A DNA stretch of 64,000 nt from Nitrospira sp. (GCA_030123565.1 CP126122.1:3362800-3426799), one strand, 5' to 3'. Shown: positions 15,542 through 25,269, numbered from the stretch's first letter. The notes: a model not told the origin generated them from the sequence alone. Made by a program: numbers and translations.

Positions 15542-16504
15542 TCATTCACCCGGTCCCTTCGGCTGGGCGGAACGCCCGAGGACCAGGACATTGGGCTGTC
15601 GTTCGATCTGCTGCGCCACGCGATTCAACGTGGCGGTGAGTTGTCGCAGCTCGGCGATGAGCAGGCCGGTGTCGGCCAGGGTCTGGCGTGAGAAGCGTTC
15701 GATAGAGGGCTTGCCGGCCTCGATCACGTCCCCGACGGACCGGCTCGTTTTCGTCAACTCTTCGGTCATCTGCTGCAGCCCTACCGCGCTCTTGTTGACA
15801 CGTTCCAGCAACAGCGGCAACTGTTTGCCGAGCTGCTCCGTCAGACGCGCCGCCTGCTCTGCCGCCTGCGCCGCGCTCTGCACCCCGCGATCGACCTGGC
15901 CGCTGCGGGCCGCGAGGGTCCTTGTGATCTCCGACAGATCCTTGAGCATCTGCCTGAGGGCCTTGCGATTCTCCTCGTCCAGCGCCGAGGAAGCATTCTG
16001 GGCCAGACCGTTCAGATTTGTCACCAGATTCGCCAGGCCCTGCTCCGACAGCAATTGCGAGAGGGCTCCGTCCAGCCGACCGAACAGCGAGGGGGCGCTC
16101 TTGATGACCGGATAGGCTTGCCCGGCGCCCGCCGTCAAGGGAGGCGCATCCCGGCTCCCGCCCGTCAGGTTGAGCGTCACCAGCCCCGTGAGCCCCTGCG
16201 TCACCAACACGGCCTGCGTATCGATCTTGACCGGCGTCCCTCCGGCGATGTCCAGCGTCACCCGCACCTCTTCTGAGTTCTCAGGGTTCAAGACGACCTC
16301 TTTCACTCGCCCGACATCCACCCCCCGATACTTGACGGTCGAATCGACGCTGAGCCCGGAGACGGATTCCCGGGTATAGACATAATACCGATCGTAGACC
16401 CCGCGATAATCCGTCTTGCCCAGCCACAGAATGATGCCCAGCACCGTCGCGCCCAGCAGCAGGACGAACGCGCCGACCACGACATAGTTGACCTTCGGTT
16501 CCAT
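15542..16504 (-). CDS. MCE-family substrate-binding protein (MlaD-like)
   Basis: The 320-residue protein has one N-terminal membrane helix (residues 7-28, YVVVGAFVLLLGATVLGIILW). A single MCE domain follows (SGLSVDSTVKYRGVDVGRVKEV, then VLVTQGLTGLVTLNLTGG). Residues 150-300 form a long helical, coiled-coil tail. MCE proteins form hexameric rings or tubes that pass lipids through the periplasm. It sits 10 bp after the ATPase gene and 15 bp before the lipoprotein gene. The long tail suggests a tube or needle type closer to PqiB/YebT than to the short E. coli MlaD. Confidence 0.9.
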   Translation of the reverse strand: MEPKVNYVVVGAFVLLLGATVLGIILWLGKTDYRGVYDRYYVYTRESVSGLSVDSTVKYRGVDVGRVKEVVLNPENSEEVRVTLDIAGGTPVKIDTQAVLVTQGLTGLVTLNLTGGSRDAPPLTAGAGQAYPVIKSAPSLFGRLDGALSQLLSEQGLANLVTNLNGLAQNASSALDEENRKALRQMLKDLSEITRTLAARSGQVDRGVQSAAQAAEQAARLTEQLGKQLPLLLERVNKSAVGLQQMTEELTKTSRSVGDVIEAGKPSIERFSRQTLADTGLLIAELRQLTATLNRVAQQIERQPNVLVLGRSAQPKGPGE

Positions 16505-16514
16505 CAGTCACCTC

Positions 16515-17318
16515 TCAGTCCTGGTGCATGACCGATCCGGCATATTGCAATCGCGCCGCGCGCCCGCGCGGGCCGTGGAAATAGTCGTGAACGAGGGGAT
16601 CGTCGGAATGGGCCAGTTCTTCCATCGTTCCCAGTCCGACGACGCGACCGTTCCCCAATACCGCCACCCGATCGGCCAGCCGCCACAAGGTGTCCAAGTC
16701 GTGCGTCACCATCACCACCGTAAAACCGAGCAGCCGTTTCAGATTGAGCAACAGTTCGTCGAACCCGTCCGCGATGATCGGATCCAATCCGGCCGTCGGC
16801 TCGTCGAGAAACAACAGCTCCGGGTCCATGACGATGGCGCGGGCCAGCGCCGCGCGCTTCCTCATGCCGCCGCTGAGTTCGCTCGGGTACTTGCCAGCAC
16901 TGTCCTGCGGCAGGCCGACCAGCGCGATCTTCAACGCCACGATGTCTCGAATGACCTCGGCGTTCAAGCGCGTATGCTCGCGGAGAGGAACCGCCACGTT
17001 CTCCGCCAACGTCATGGAACTGAACAGCGCACCTTGCTGGAACATCACCCCGAAACGGCGATGCAGGGGACGTCCGTCGGATTCCTGAAGCTCGCGACTG
17101 TCCGTCCCGAACAGACGGATGACCCCATCCGTCGGCGTGAGCAACCCGATGATCTCACGCAGCAACGTGGTCTTCCCGCAGCCGTTGCCGCCGGCAATGG
17201 CGAACACTTCGCCGCGCACGACCATGAGGCTCACATCTTCGTGCACGACCGCCCGGCCGAATCGCGTCGAGACATGGCTAACTTCGATGACGGGACTATC
17301 GGCCTGCTCTTCGCTCAT
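16515..17318 (-). CDS. Lipid-transport ABC ATPase (MlaF-like)
   Basis: The 267-residue ATPase has Walker A GGNGCGKTT, the Q-loop FQQGALFS, signature LSGGMRKRAALARA, Walker B LLFLDEPTAGLDP and the H-loop VTHD. L-S-G-G-M-R-K-R and the D-P-I sequence after Walker B are typical of MlaF-type ATPases. It powers lipid movement by the adjacent MlaE-like permease. The ATG at 17318 overlaps the permease stop by 4 bp (ATGA) and gives MSEEQ; an in-frame GTG at 17327 is possible but less likely. Confidence 0.93.
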   Translation of the reverse strand: MSEEQADSPVIEVSHVSTRFGRAVVHEDVSLMVVRGEVFAIAGGNGCGKTTLLREIIGLLTPTDGVIRLFGTDSRELQESDGRPLHRRFGVMFQQGALFSSMTLAENVAVPLREHTRLNAEVIRDIVALKIALVGLPQDSAGKYPSELSGGMRKRAALARAIVMDPELLFLDEPTAGLDPIIADGFDELLLNLKRLLGFTVVMVTHDLDTLWRLADRVAVLGNGRVVGLGTMEELAHSDDPLVHDYFHGPRGRAARLQYAGSVMHQD

Positions 17319-18436
17319 AGATCCCACCAGTTCAACAGGATGCTGCAGATCGCGTCGAAAATGATCACGAGAAAGATGCTCTGCACGACGCTGATCGTCG
17401 TATGCCGCCCCACGTCGTCCACGCCGCCCCGAATCTGAAACCCCTGGTAACAGCCGACCAGCGCAATGATGACGGCGAAGAAGGGCGCCTTGCCGATCCC
17501 GATGAGAAAATGCCGCAGCGCGACGGCCTCCTCGAACCGCGCCAGAAACGCCGTGAAGCTCACGTTCAGTTGATTCGACGCGATCAACATGCCCCCGAAC
17601 ACGCCCAGGACATCGGCATAGACGGTCAGGAGCGGCAGCGTCACGACCAGGGCCAGCACCCTCGGCAACACCAACAACTCGATCGGCGACAGGCCGAGCG
17701 TTTTCAATGCATCCAGCTCTTCGGTCACCTTCATCGTGCCGATCTGTGCGGCATAGGCCGAGCCAGACCGTCCGGCGATCAGAATCGCCGCAATCAGCGG
17801 GGCGATTTCGCGCAGCAGGGAAATGCCCACCAGGTCCACGATGAAAATGTTGGTGCCGAACTTGCGCAGTTGTTCGGCGCCCTGATACGCGATCACCACC
17901 CCGATCAGAAATGTCAGGAGGCCGGTGATCGGCAAGGCGTTGACGCCGTCGAGCCGGAGACTGTGCAGGCTGGTGCGCCAGCGCATCCTGGCCGGCGCCG
18001 TGAACAGGCGAAACAGGGCGACGGCACTCTCACCCATGAACGCCAAGCCGCGAACGACCTGGACGCGCAGGTTGCAGATCGACGCATCGAGCCGTTCGAT
18101 CTCGTTCGGCCGCGGCGCCGCATCCGCCGCGATGGCGTTCCAGTTGGCCGTCACCAGGTTCATGAGCTGTTCGTACTCCGACCGCAGGCCTTCGATCGTG
18201 ACCTCGCACCCCTGCCCTCTGGCCTCCGTCAACGCACGATACAAGACGACCGCTCCGCCCGTATCGAACGCCTCGATCCCGCTCGTATCGAACCGCAACG
18301 AACCGTTGCGGGGCCAGGCCATGGTCTTGAGGACCCGTTCCGCCTGCGCCACACCCAGCAGGGTCCAGGCCCCCAGGCAACGCAGCGTCCTGCCCTCCAC
18401 CAGGCTCACGGCGGCCTGCCGGGTTCCATCATCCAT
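17315..18436 (-). CDS. Lipid-transport ABC permease with N-terminal STAS domain (MlaE-like)
   Basis: The 373-residue protein joins an N-terminal STAS domain (about residues 8-100, SLRFDTSGIEAFDTGGAVVLY) to a MlaE permease. The permease shows YQGAEQLRKFGTNIFIVDLVG, LLREIAPLIAAILIAGRSGSAYAAQIGTMK and TEELDALKTLG. In E. coli the STAS part is the separate MlaB protein; fused forms are common elsewhere. It is the first gene of the four-gene lipid-transport set, preceded by AGGGTGG. The direction of lipid flow cannot be read from the sequence. Confidence 0.93.
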   Translation of the reverse strand: MDDGTRQAAVSLVEGRTLRCLGAWTLLGVAQAERVLKTMAWPRNGSLRFDTSGIEAFDTGGAVVLYRALTEARGQGCEVTIEGLRSEYEQLMNLVTANWNAIAADAAPRPNEIERLDASICNLRVQVVRGLAFMGESAVALFRLFTAPARMRWRTSLHSLRLDGVNALPITGLLTFLIGVVIAYQGAEQLRKFGTNIFIVDLVGISLLREIAPLIAAILIAGRSGSAYAAQIGTMKVTEELDALKTLGLSPIELLVLPRVLALVVTLPLLTVYADVLGVFGGMLIASNQLNVSFTAFLARFEEAVALRHFLIGIGKAPFFAVIIALVGCYQGFQIRGGVDDVGRHTTISVVQSIFLVIIFDAICSILLNWWDL

Positions 18437-18531
18437 GATCCACCCTGCGGCTCATCGTCCGCGGCGCCTCCGCTTCTGAGGCCGGATCGAGCCGAGCCCT
18501 GGAGACAATGTCACCACCGGTCCACAGCACC

Positions 18532-19746
18532 TTACACCTGGTTCTGTTCCCGCAAGGCCGCAATGAGTTCCCGCTTGGTCATCAGCAACGCGCCCAGCCC
18601 GAATAGGATCGTCAACAACGTCAGCAATCCCCCGACGATCGGGATGAGCGAGAGCAGCGTATAGAGCACCAACCCTGCCGTGAAGGGGCCTGCGAGCGAC
18701 GACGAGTCGGGCTGTCGGCGGAACAGGAACTGTCCGAGGCAGGTGACGGCATAGATCCTCGCCAGATACACGGTCGCCACGTACAACGCGAGCAGGACGA
18801 CCCCGATCGGCAACGCGAACAGCGTCACGAGGAAACTGACTGCGACGATGGGAACGACCACCAACGCAACCGTCCCCCAACCGAGCGACAGGCCGGGCCG
18901 TTCACGCATCATCGCCGTGACGCGACCGGTGAAGACCGGATAGACCCGCAGCAGCACCAACCCCAGGATCAAGGTGGAGAAAAAATTGACGACCGCGGCC
19001 ATCACTCGGACCCCGACGATCCCCCGTCGGGCCCTTTCAAGGTTCCATCCCTCCGGCAGCGGGCGATGCGTCACCCCTCCACGGACCGTCGCCCCCTCAT
19101 CGATCGAAGGAGCCTCCTCGCTCCAATATCGGAGCTTTCCTCCGATCATCGCCTTGGAGGTGAGCCGTACCGACTCAGCCGCCACGGCTACGTCCCGTCC
19201 GATCTCATTCGCCACCGTCACGGTCCAAGCACCGAGCCTCGCATCCCGCCCGACATGTCCTGCCAGTTGCACGTGGCCGCCGCCCGCCAGAAGGTTCTCG
19301 TGCACCTGTGCGGAGTCCGTCAGTTGGATATCGCCGCCTCCGACCGTCGCGTTCCTGCCGATGGTCCCGCTGATCGTGACCTGCCCGCCCGCGAGGCGCG
19401 CGTCCTGAGAGACCGTGCCGGACAGGGTGATTGTTCCCCCGCTCGCAATCAGGTCTCCATTGACGGTGCCGTCCACCAAGACGGTGCCGCCTGCGGCATA
19501 GACGTCGCCGTTCACGGTCCCGGAGATTTCCACATGGCGGCCGAAGGCGAAGTAATCGCCCTGTACGACCTGTCCGGCACGCAAGACGGCCCGCTCGCGC
19601 AACGGCGTTCGTTGAGAAGGCTCGTCGGCAACCGCGAAGCTTGAGAATGCGCACCACCCCATGGACATGAAAAGTATGAATGGAGCCACAATCCTTGCCT
19701 CCCTTCTCTGCCGGTCTTCGGTTGAACTAGGGAAATCGTAGACCAT
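18532..19746 (-). CDS. Bactofilin-like polymer-forming repeat protein with C-terminal membrane helices
   Basis: The 404-residue protein has a long-n-region signal peptide ending near FAVADEP. A beta-helix of short repeats occupies residues 60-200 (EISGTVNGDVYAAGGTVLVDG, then TISGTIGRNATVGGG), as in bactofilins. The C-terminal half holds about four membrane helices (VVNFFSTLILGLVLLRV onward). The beta-helix may polymerise or act as a scaffold at the membrane. ATG at 19746 is chosen because it opens the signal peptide; a longer frame to 20256 is only the shadow of the upstream gene. Expression together with the Mla genes is possible but a 95-bp gap separates them. Confidence 0.78.
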   Translation of the reverse strand: MVYDFPSSTEDRQRREARIVAPFILFMSMGWCAFSSFAVADEPSQRTPLRERAVLRAGQVVQGDYFAFGRHVEISGTVNGDVYAAGGTVLVDGTVNGDLIASGGTITLSGTVSQDARLAGGQVTISGTIGRNATVGGGDIQLTDSAQVHENLLAGGGHVQLAGHVGRDARLGAWTVTVANEIGRDVAVAAESVRLTSKAMIGGKLRYWSEEAPSIDEGATVRGGVTHRPLPEGWNLERARRGIVGVRVMAAVVNFFSTLILGLVLLRVYPVFTGRVTAMMRERPGLSLGWGTVALVVVPIVAVSFLVTLFALPIGVVLLALYVATVYLARIYAVTCLGQFLFRRQPDSSSLAGPFTAGLVLYTLLSLIPIVGGLLTLLTILFGLGALLMTKRELIAALREQNQV

Positions 19747-19898
19747 ATCGACTTCTTTTCCCACCCCATCCCATTGCACGTCCCAGCGCCGGAATCGGCT
19801 CCGGAACATCTTGGTCCCTTTCCATCCGCAATTCCAACCGCCGGCGCCGCCGTCTGTTTCCGTTCCGATACCCATCGGCCCGACAATCGTGGCTCCCC

Positions 19899-20840
19899 TC
19901 ACAACGCCAGGTACAACCCGAACCCGATGGTTTCGATTTTCTGCGCGAAAAACTGCCCATAGGGATTGAAGCCGTGATAGTAATTCACCAGGAAGCGGAA
20001 GCGGCGACTCGATCCCTGTCTCGACCACTCGACCCCGCCGACGACATTGGCATTGATCACCCAGTTCAACTCCTCGAATGACTTGAAATCCGCCCCGAGC
20101 ACCGGCGTGACGAGCAACCCCGCCAGCGCCCGCCCAAGGATCGGCGATGGAACGGTGGGGCCGCGCAACTCGACTCCACACTGCGCGCGATTCCGGTCCA
20201 GCGAGGCCGGTTCGCGATGGACCAAATACCCTCCGCCCGCGTACAACCTCACCCACCGGTAGTCGTAGGAAACCAGCGCTTCCAGTTCTTCAAAACTCAG
20301 ATTCAACCGGTTGAACCCCGGCCGGCCCAGCAGGAACTCATCGCCGAGGTGACTGCTTTGGTGATAGAGACGGACTCTCGTCGACCAGCCCCCGGATCGC
20401 CAGGACAGGGGAACGCCCACGACATAGTCGGTGTTGATCAAATCGGAAGAGGGCGCATCCAGATTGAACTGGGAAAACACTCCCGCCAGAATGCCCACCT
20501 GCCAGCCGTTGCAGCCTTCCCGTCTCGTATAGAATCCGAAATTCTCGCCGAACCCGACCGACCCGATGTTGGCATGGGTGCCGTCGGTCCTCACCCGTGC
20601 CGCCTGCCAGCTGGCAAAAAATTGCGGCTGCTTGGGATCCGCCAGCAAGGGTCGGAACACATCGTCATGGGGGAACGGCTCCTCGTTGGCTCCTCCCTGA
20701 CCCTGTTCATATCGGCAATCGACCACGCCTTGCCTCGCCGGCGGTTCCTCCGCGAGAACCGGCCCAGCGGTCGAAACGATCACGGGCAGGAACCATACAA
20801 AGAATCGTCCCCGTCTCATGATTGAAGCAGCGTGAGCCAT
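19899..20840 (-). CDS. DUF1207-family secreted protein
   Basis: The 313-residue protein has a signal peptide (RRGRFFVWFLPVIVSTAGPVLA) and a body matching DUF1207. Visible parts are an N-terminal F-R-P-L-L-A-D-P-K-Q-P segment, VGFGENFGFYTRREG, and many amphipathic aromatic strands ending in GFGLYLAL. The terminal phenylalanine/leucine pattern and strand content suggest an outer-membrane or periplasmic beta barrel. Function is unknown. The ATG at 20840 begins five bases after the ABC permease stop (20846), so it is the tail gene of the efflux operon. Confidence 0.8.
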   Translation of the reverse strand: MAHAASIMRRGRFFVWFLPVIVSTAGPVLAEEPPARQGVVDCRYEQGQGGANEEPFPHDDVFRPLLADPKQPQFFASWQAARVRTDGTHANIGSVGFGENFGFYTRREGCNGWQVGILAGVFSQFNLDAPSSDLINTDYVVGVPLSWRSGGWSTRVRLYHQSSHLGDEFLLGRPGFNRLNLSFEELEALVSYDYRWVRLYAGGGYLVHREPASLDRNRAQCGVELRGPTVPSPILGRALAGLLVTPVLGADFKSFEELNWVINANVVGGVEWSRQGSSRRFRFLVNYYHGFNPYGQFFAQKIETIGFGLYLAL

Positions 20841-20845
20841 CCGTT

Positions 20846-22018
20846 TCACCGGAACTGTCGCCTGAACCGCCACATGCCGAAGCCGAACAACGAACCGCCG
20901 AGTACCGCCATGGACAGCACCGGCTCCCAGAGCATCTGAAGACCGGCACCTTTCAAGAGAATGCCGTGCGCCACTTCAATGAAATACCGGAGCGGTGAAA
21001 TCGCCATCAGATAACGCACCCAATCAGGCATTGCCTCCAACGGCGTCATGATCCCGGACAACAACAGCATGGGTGCAACCACCAGCAGCGTCAACATCCC
21101 CACCTGAGCCTGATTTCTCGCGAGGGTCGCGGCAAACAGCCCCATCCCGGCGGTGGTCACGACGAACAAGGCCGTCAAGGTGAACAGCAACGCGAGGCTC
21201 CCCCGAACCGGCACGCCGAACAACGGCTGCATGACGCCGAACAACGCGACCGCCATGGCGCAGAGAATCACCAAGGTCATCGCCAGCACCTTGGGCAACA
21301 TGATTTGTATCGGTGTCAACGGAGACACCAGAAGCTGTTCGACCGTGCCGCGCTCCTTTTCTCGCACCAATGCCGCCGCCGGCAGCAACATCGCAAAAAT
21401 GGTAATCATGCGCAGAAGGTGTGCGATCGATTCAAACCACTCTTCATTCTGATCCTGGTTGTACCAGACACGGTGATCGCTCACGATCATCGGCAACACC
21501 TGCGACGTTCCTCTTGGCAGACCAGCCCGCGAGAAGGCCGTCTCCTGGCTGAACTGCCCCACGATGCGAGTCGCGTAACCGGCGGCGGACAGTCCCTGCG
21601 GTGAATTCGTCGTATCGACCAACAGCTGCAGGGCCACCGGCTCCCCCGTCGCCAACGCCTCATGGAAACGGGCCGGAATATCCAACACGACCATCGACCC
21701 TCCTCGATCCAGTCGATGAAACCCTTCGTCCGCCCTTGTCAGCTCGCCGTCGAACCGGAAATAGGGCGGATGAAATCGATGGATCAACTCGCGGGACGAG
21801 AGGCTGTGATCGCCGTCGTGCACCAGCAAGCCGGCATTTCGCAACTGCGTCTGCATGCCGCTTCCGGTGACATAGACGGAGAGCGTGAACGAGTACACGA
21901 GAAACCCCATGAGCGGGATGTCCCGAAACAGCTGCCACAACTCTTTGCGTGTCATGACGGCCAGCCGCCGCCACCAGACGACCGTTCGCCGCATCGCACC
22001 CGCGTCGATCGCCGTCAT
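20846..22018 (-). CDS. ABC-2 type efflux permease (YbhR/YhhJ-like), second subunit
   Basis: The 390-residue permease has an N-terminal helix (PLMGFLVYSFTLSVYV), a large extracytoplasmic domain (about 55-180) and five C-terminal helices. It carries the ABC-2 signature FAMLLPAAALVREKERGTVEQLLVSPL. With the next gene upstream it should form a heterodimeric channel driven by the double ATPase at 23300. Its ATG at 22018 overlaps the upstream permease stop by 4 bp. The predicted substrate class is hydrophobic drug, dye or lipid by analogy with YbhFSR; this is not shown here. Confidence 0.9.
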   Translation of the reverse strand: MTAIDAGAMRRTVVWWRRLAVMTRKELWQLFRDIPLMGFLVYSFTLSVYVTGSGMQTQLRNAGLLVHDGDHSLSSRELIHRFHPPYFRFDGELTRADEGFHRLDRGGSMVVLDIPARFHEALATGEPVALQLLVDTTNSPQGLSAAGYATRIVGQFSQETAFSRAGLPRGTSQVLPMIVSDHRVWYNQDQNEEWFESIAHLLRMITIFAMLLPAAALVREKERGTVEQLLVSPLTPIQIMLPKVLAMTLVILCAMAVALFGVMQPLFGVPVRGSLALLFTLTALFVVTTAGMGLFAATLARNQAQVGMLTLLVVAPMLLLSGIMTPLEAMPDWVRYLMAISPLRYFIEVAHGILLKGAGLQMLWEPVLSMAVLGGSLFGFGMWRFRRQFR

Positions 22019-23169
22019 GAGCGTGGCCTCTTGCTGAACAACCGATAGCCGATCACCCCGAGAACCGCGGCATAGAGGCCGAGCGCCAGAACATCCGTCC
22101 ACAGCACCATGGGACCGACATTTTTCAGAAATGTGCCGCGGACAATGTTCGTATAGTACATCCCCGGGAACAGATGCGCTTGGAACTGCGCGGACCGGTT
22201 CAAGGACGACACAGGCACGATCAGGCCGGAAAACAGGATCGTGGGCACGGTGGCGACCACCACCGCGATGATCAGCGCGGCCTGCTGCGTATTGACCAGC
22301 AAGGACACGATCAAGCCGATGCCGGTGCTGGTCAGGACAAACAGAAACGAGGCCGCCAGAAAAAACAGCAGGCTCCCCTTGAAAGGCACGGCAAACAGCG
22401 AGACCGCAATCAGCCACAGCAGGACGATATTGCTCGCCGAGATCATCACATAGGGGGTGAGCTTGCCGACCAGAAATTCCAGCCGACTGACCGTGGCGCT
22501 ATAGATGTTGTAGATCGAGCCGGTTTCTTTTTCCCGAACCACACCGAGCGCGGTCAACAGGGGAGACGACACCATCAGCGCGAACATGACGAGTGCGGGC
22601 ACCGTCGACCAGGCACTGCGGACTTCCTCGTTATACAAGTACCGCACATCGAGCGTGATCCGCCGGCTCAGCCGTTGCGCCTCCTGCCGGGAGATGCCTC
22701 GGCTCCGCGCCAGATGGTCCACCAACAGATCCTCGTTGACGGCGCTGTTGATGGCGATGATGTAGCCCTTGATGATATCGGCACGGAGCGGGAACACGCC
22801 GTCGATGAGGGTTTGGACATCCACCGACCGTCCCGCCTGCAACCGCTCCTGGAACTGTTCCGGCACGATGATGACGGCTCGCGCCTTGCCGCGCAACAGC
22901 CAATCGTCCGCCTCAGCCTCACTCGACAGTGAACCCTGGACGCTGAAATAGCGTGACTGCAGAAAGCGATAGACATAGTCCCGGCTGAGTTCGCTGTGAT
23001 CCCGATCCAGCACCGCGAAGGGAATGTTCTCCACGTCCAGCACCAGCCCATATCCGAACACCACCATCCAGAGCGCCGGCATCAAGAACGCCAGCAACAG
23101 AAACAGCCGGTCGCGCGTCACCTCACGCCACTCCTTCGAGGCCACGGCGGCAATCCGTTTGAGATTCAT
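22015..23169 (-). CDS. ABC-2 type efflux permease (YbhS-like), first subunit
   Basis: The 384-residue permease has the same plan as its neighbour: N-terminal helix (FLLLAFLMPALWMVVFGYGL), large outer domain, then a bundle of five helices. The motif SPLLTALGVVREKETGSIYNIYSATV is the ABC-2 hallmark. Its ATG is overlapped by the stop codon of a 27-codon mini-gene (23166-23249), implying that translation of the mini-gene feeds ribosomes into this gene. The downstream permease also starts by overlap, so the two subunits are made in step. Confidence 0.92.
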   Translation of the reverse strand: MNLKRIAAVASKEWREVTRDRLFLLLAFLMPALWMVVFGYGLVLDVENIPFAVLDRDHSELSRDYVYRFLQSRYFSVQGSLSSEAEADDWLLRGKARAVIIVPEQFQERLQAGRSVDVQTLIDGVFPLRADIIKGYIIAINSAVNEDLLVDHLARSRGISRQEAQRLSRRITLDVRYLYNEEVRSAWSTVPALVMFALMVSSPLLTALGVVREKETGSIYNIYSATVSRLEFLVGKLTPYVMISASNIVLLWLIAVSLFAVPFKGSLLFFLAASFLFVLTSTGIGLIVSLLVNTQQAALIIAVVVATVPTILFSGLIVPVSSLNRSAQFQAHLFPGMYYTNIVRGTFLKNVGPMVLWTDVLALGLYAAVLGVIGYRLFSKRPRS

Positions 23170-23249
23170 CGGGGCAAGACTCCTGCGCCGAATCGATAGA
23201 CCAGATCTCCACCGAAATAACTCGCTGCCAGCAGCAGCACCGAACGCAT
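23166..23249 (-). CDS. 27-codon mini-gene translationally coupled to the ABC permease
   Basis: A perfect AAGGAGG stands 4-5 bp before the ATG at 23249. The 27 codons end in CGA TGA, whose ATGA overlaps the permease start at 23169. The peptide is a short hydrophobic start followed by Y-F-G-G-D-L-V-Y-R-F-G-A-G-V. That string resembles the C-terminal end of DUF2231-type membrane proteins, so it may be a remnant kept as a leader peptide. No ribosome site is visible inside it directly for the permease, so coupling is the likely role. Confidence 0.62.
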   Translation of the reverse strand: MRSVLLLAASYFGGDLVYRFGAGVLPR

Positions 23250-23299
23250 GGTTCCTCCTTGGCAGGGTGAAACAACGGCCTCATTTTTTCACCAGACAG

Positions 23300-25252
23300 T
23301 CAGTGCACCGCCGCCGCTTGCTCCTTCCGCTCCAACGCCGTCACGCGATAGACAAACACGTCTTCCAGACTCAGCGGACGTTTCGCCACGCTGAACACCT
23401 GAATGCCGCCCTGCGCCAACCGATCTCGCAGCCTGGCTTCGTCTCCGGATGGGTCCTGCGAGAGCAGGTGCAGCCTGGTCCCGAATAACGAGAGTCCCTG
23501 GAAGCCATGCGGAGCCAACTGCGTAAGCGCCACGCCGGGCCGATCGGTCGCCACGTCGAGCAGGTGACCGGCTTCGCGTTCGACAGCGCTCTTCATCTCA
23601 GCCGGAGCGCCCTCCGCCACGATGCGGCCAGCATACATCAAGGCCAGGTGGTCGCAATGTTCCGCTTCGCTCATGTAATGCGTGGTGACCAGAATCGCCA
23701 CCCCCTCTTCCCGCGACAAACGCGACAAGATATCCCAGAACCGACGGCGACCGATCGGGTCCACGCCCGATGTCGGCTCGTCCAGAAACAGCACGCGGGG
23801 CCGGTGAACCAATGCGCAACCTAGGGCAAGCCGCTGACGCACGCCCATCGGCAGGCGGCTCGTGAGGTCGGATTGGTAACCGGCCAACCCCGCCATGTGG
23901 ATGATCCAGTTGGACCGTTCCACGGTTTCCCTGCGCCCCAGCCCATAAATCCCGGCGAAGAGCCGGATGTTCTCCACGACCGTCAGGTCCAAGTAGAGCG
24001 AGAAGGCCTGGGACATATACCCGATGCGCTCCTTGATCGTACCGCCGGCCGTGCGCATGTCCGCGCCTGCCACCCAGCCTTCGCCGCTCGTCGGCGGCAG
24101 GATCCCCGTCAGCATCTTGATCACCGTAGTCTTGCCCGCCCCATTGGCCCCGAGCAGACCGAAGATCCCCCCCTGCCGGACACGAAAACTGACACGGTCC
24201 ACGGCGCGGAACGATCCGAAGTCTCGACTCAATTCCTTGGCTTCAATGGCGAGTCCATCATGCCGTGGGGCGTCGGGCGCGCCCCAGGACGATGCGACCA
24301 CCTCGTTGGCCGCCCCCTCACGGAGCAGCAAGGCGACGAACACATCCTCTAATTCCGGCTCATCGACCCGCACCTCCTCCGGCTTGATGTCCAGGAGGCT
24401 CGCCTCGATCTGCTCGACCGCTGCCGCCGGCTCACGGTCCGGAGTGAACACATGAAGGAGCGGCCCCAAGGCCTCGACCTGGGCAAAATCTTTCTGCAGG
24501 CGACCCAACGCGTCGAGTTGCGGCTCGGCCTTGAGCGTCACCACCGATCCCGGCACCAGCGCCTGCACCTCCATCGGAGTGCCTGCTGCCAGGATCCGCC
24601 CATCAGACACACAAGACAGGCGATGAAACCGCGACGCTTCGTCCATGTAGGCCGTGGACACCAGCGCCGTCATGCCCTGCTCCTGGAGCAGTTCGGCCAG
24701 GATCGTCCAAAAATCACGCCGAGACACCGGGTCTACTCCCGTAGTGGGTTCATCCAGGATCGCCAATTCCGGTTCATGGATGAGCGTGCAGATCAGCCCA
24801 AGTTTCTGCTTCATACCCCCGGACAGGTGCCGCATAGGGCGACTGCGGAATGGGTCAAGCCGCGTCATCGCCAGCAGACGCTGTTTGCGTTCGACCAGTG
24901 CGTCCTCCGGCACCAGCCGCAGCCGCGCAAAGAAGTCGATATTTTCTTCAACCGACAAATCAGGATACAGATTCAGCCCCAACCCTTGCGGGAGAAACCC
25001 GATCCGCTGTTTGACCTGCTCCGCTGCCCGCTCCGAATCAACCGTGAGGCCGAACACCTCCACCGTGCCTTCGTCATACGTCAAGACTCCGGCTATGGCC
25101 TTCATCAGGCTGCTCTTGCCGGCGCCGTCGGGACCGATCAAGCCGTAGATCTCGCTCCGGTGAATTTCCAGATCGACGCCTTGCACCGCGACGTGCCGGT
25201 TGTAGCGCTTCACGAATTGCGACAGGCGAACGATCGGCGCGTCTTGACTCAT
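23300..25252 (-). CDS. Double-domain ABC efflux ATPase (YbhF-like)
   Basis: The 650-residue protein carries two complete ABC domains. The first (residues 5-300) has Walker A GPDGAGKSS, signature LSGGMKQKLGL and Walker B LAILDEPTTGVDP. The second (residues 330-640) has GANGAGKTT, LPMGVRQRLAL in place of the usual LSGGxxQR, and VLFLDEPTSGVDP. The first helix of the second signature is thus degenerate. It powers the two ABC-2 permeases that follow. AAAGGGCC precedes the ATG. With the HlyD protein upstream and the two permeases downstream it makes a YbhGFSR-type efflux operon. Confidence 0.93.
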   Translation of the reverse strand: MSQDAPIVRLSQFVKRYNRHVAVQGVDLEIHRSEIYGLIGPDGAGKSSLMKAIAGVLTYDEGTVEVFGLTVDSERAAEQVKQRIGFLPQGLGLNLYPDLSVEENIDFFARLRLVPEDALVERKQRLLAMTRLDPFRSRPMRHLSGGMKQKLGLICTLIHEPELAILDEPTTGVDPVSRRDFWTILAELLQEQGMTALVSTAYMDEASRFHRLSCVSDGRILAAGTPMEVQALVPGSVVTLKAEPQLDALGRLQKDFAQVEALGPLLHVFTPDREPAAAVEQIEASLLDIKPEEVRVDEPELEDVFVALLLREGAANEVVASSWGAPDAPRHDGLAIEAKELSRDFGSFRAVDRVSFRVRQGGIFGLLGANGAGKTTVIKMLTGILPPTSGEGWVAGADMRTAGGTIKERIGYMSQAFSLYLDLTVVENIRLFAGIYGLGRRETVERSNWIIHMAGLAGYQSDLTSRLPMGVRQRLALGCALVHRPRVLFLDEPTSGVDPIGRRRFWDILSRLSREEGVAILVTTHYMSEAEHCDHLALMYAGRIVAEGAPAEMKSAVEREAGHLLDVATDRPGVALTQLAPHGFQGLSLFGTRLHLLSQDPSGDEARLRDRLAQGGIQVFSVAKRPLSLEDVFVYRVTALERKEQAAAVH

Positions 25253-25269
25253 GGCCCTTTGATTCCCCC

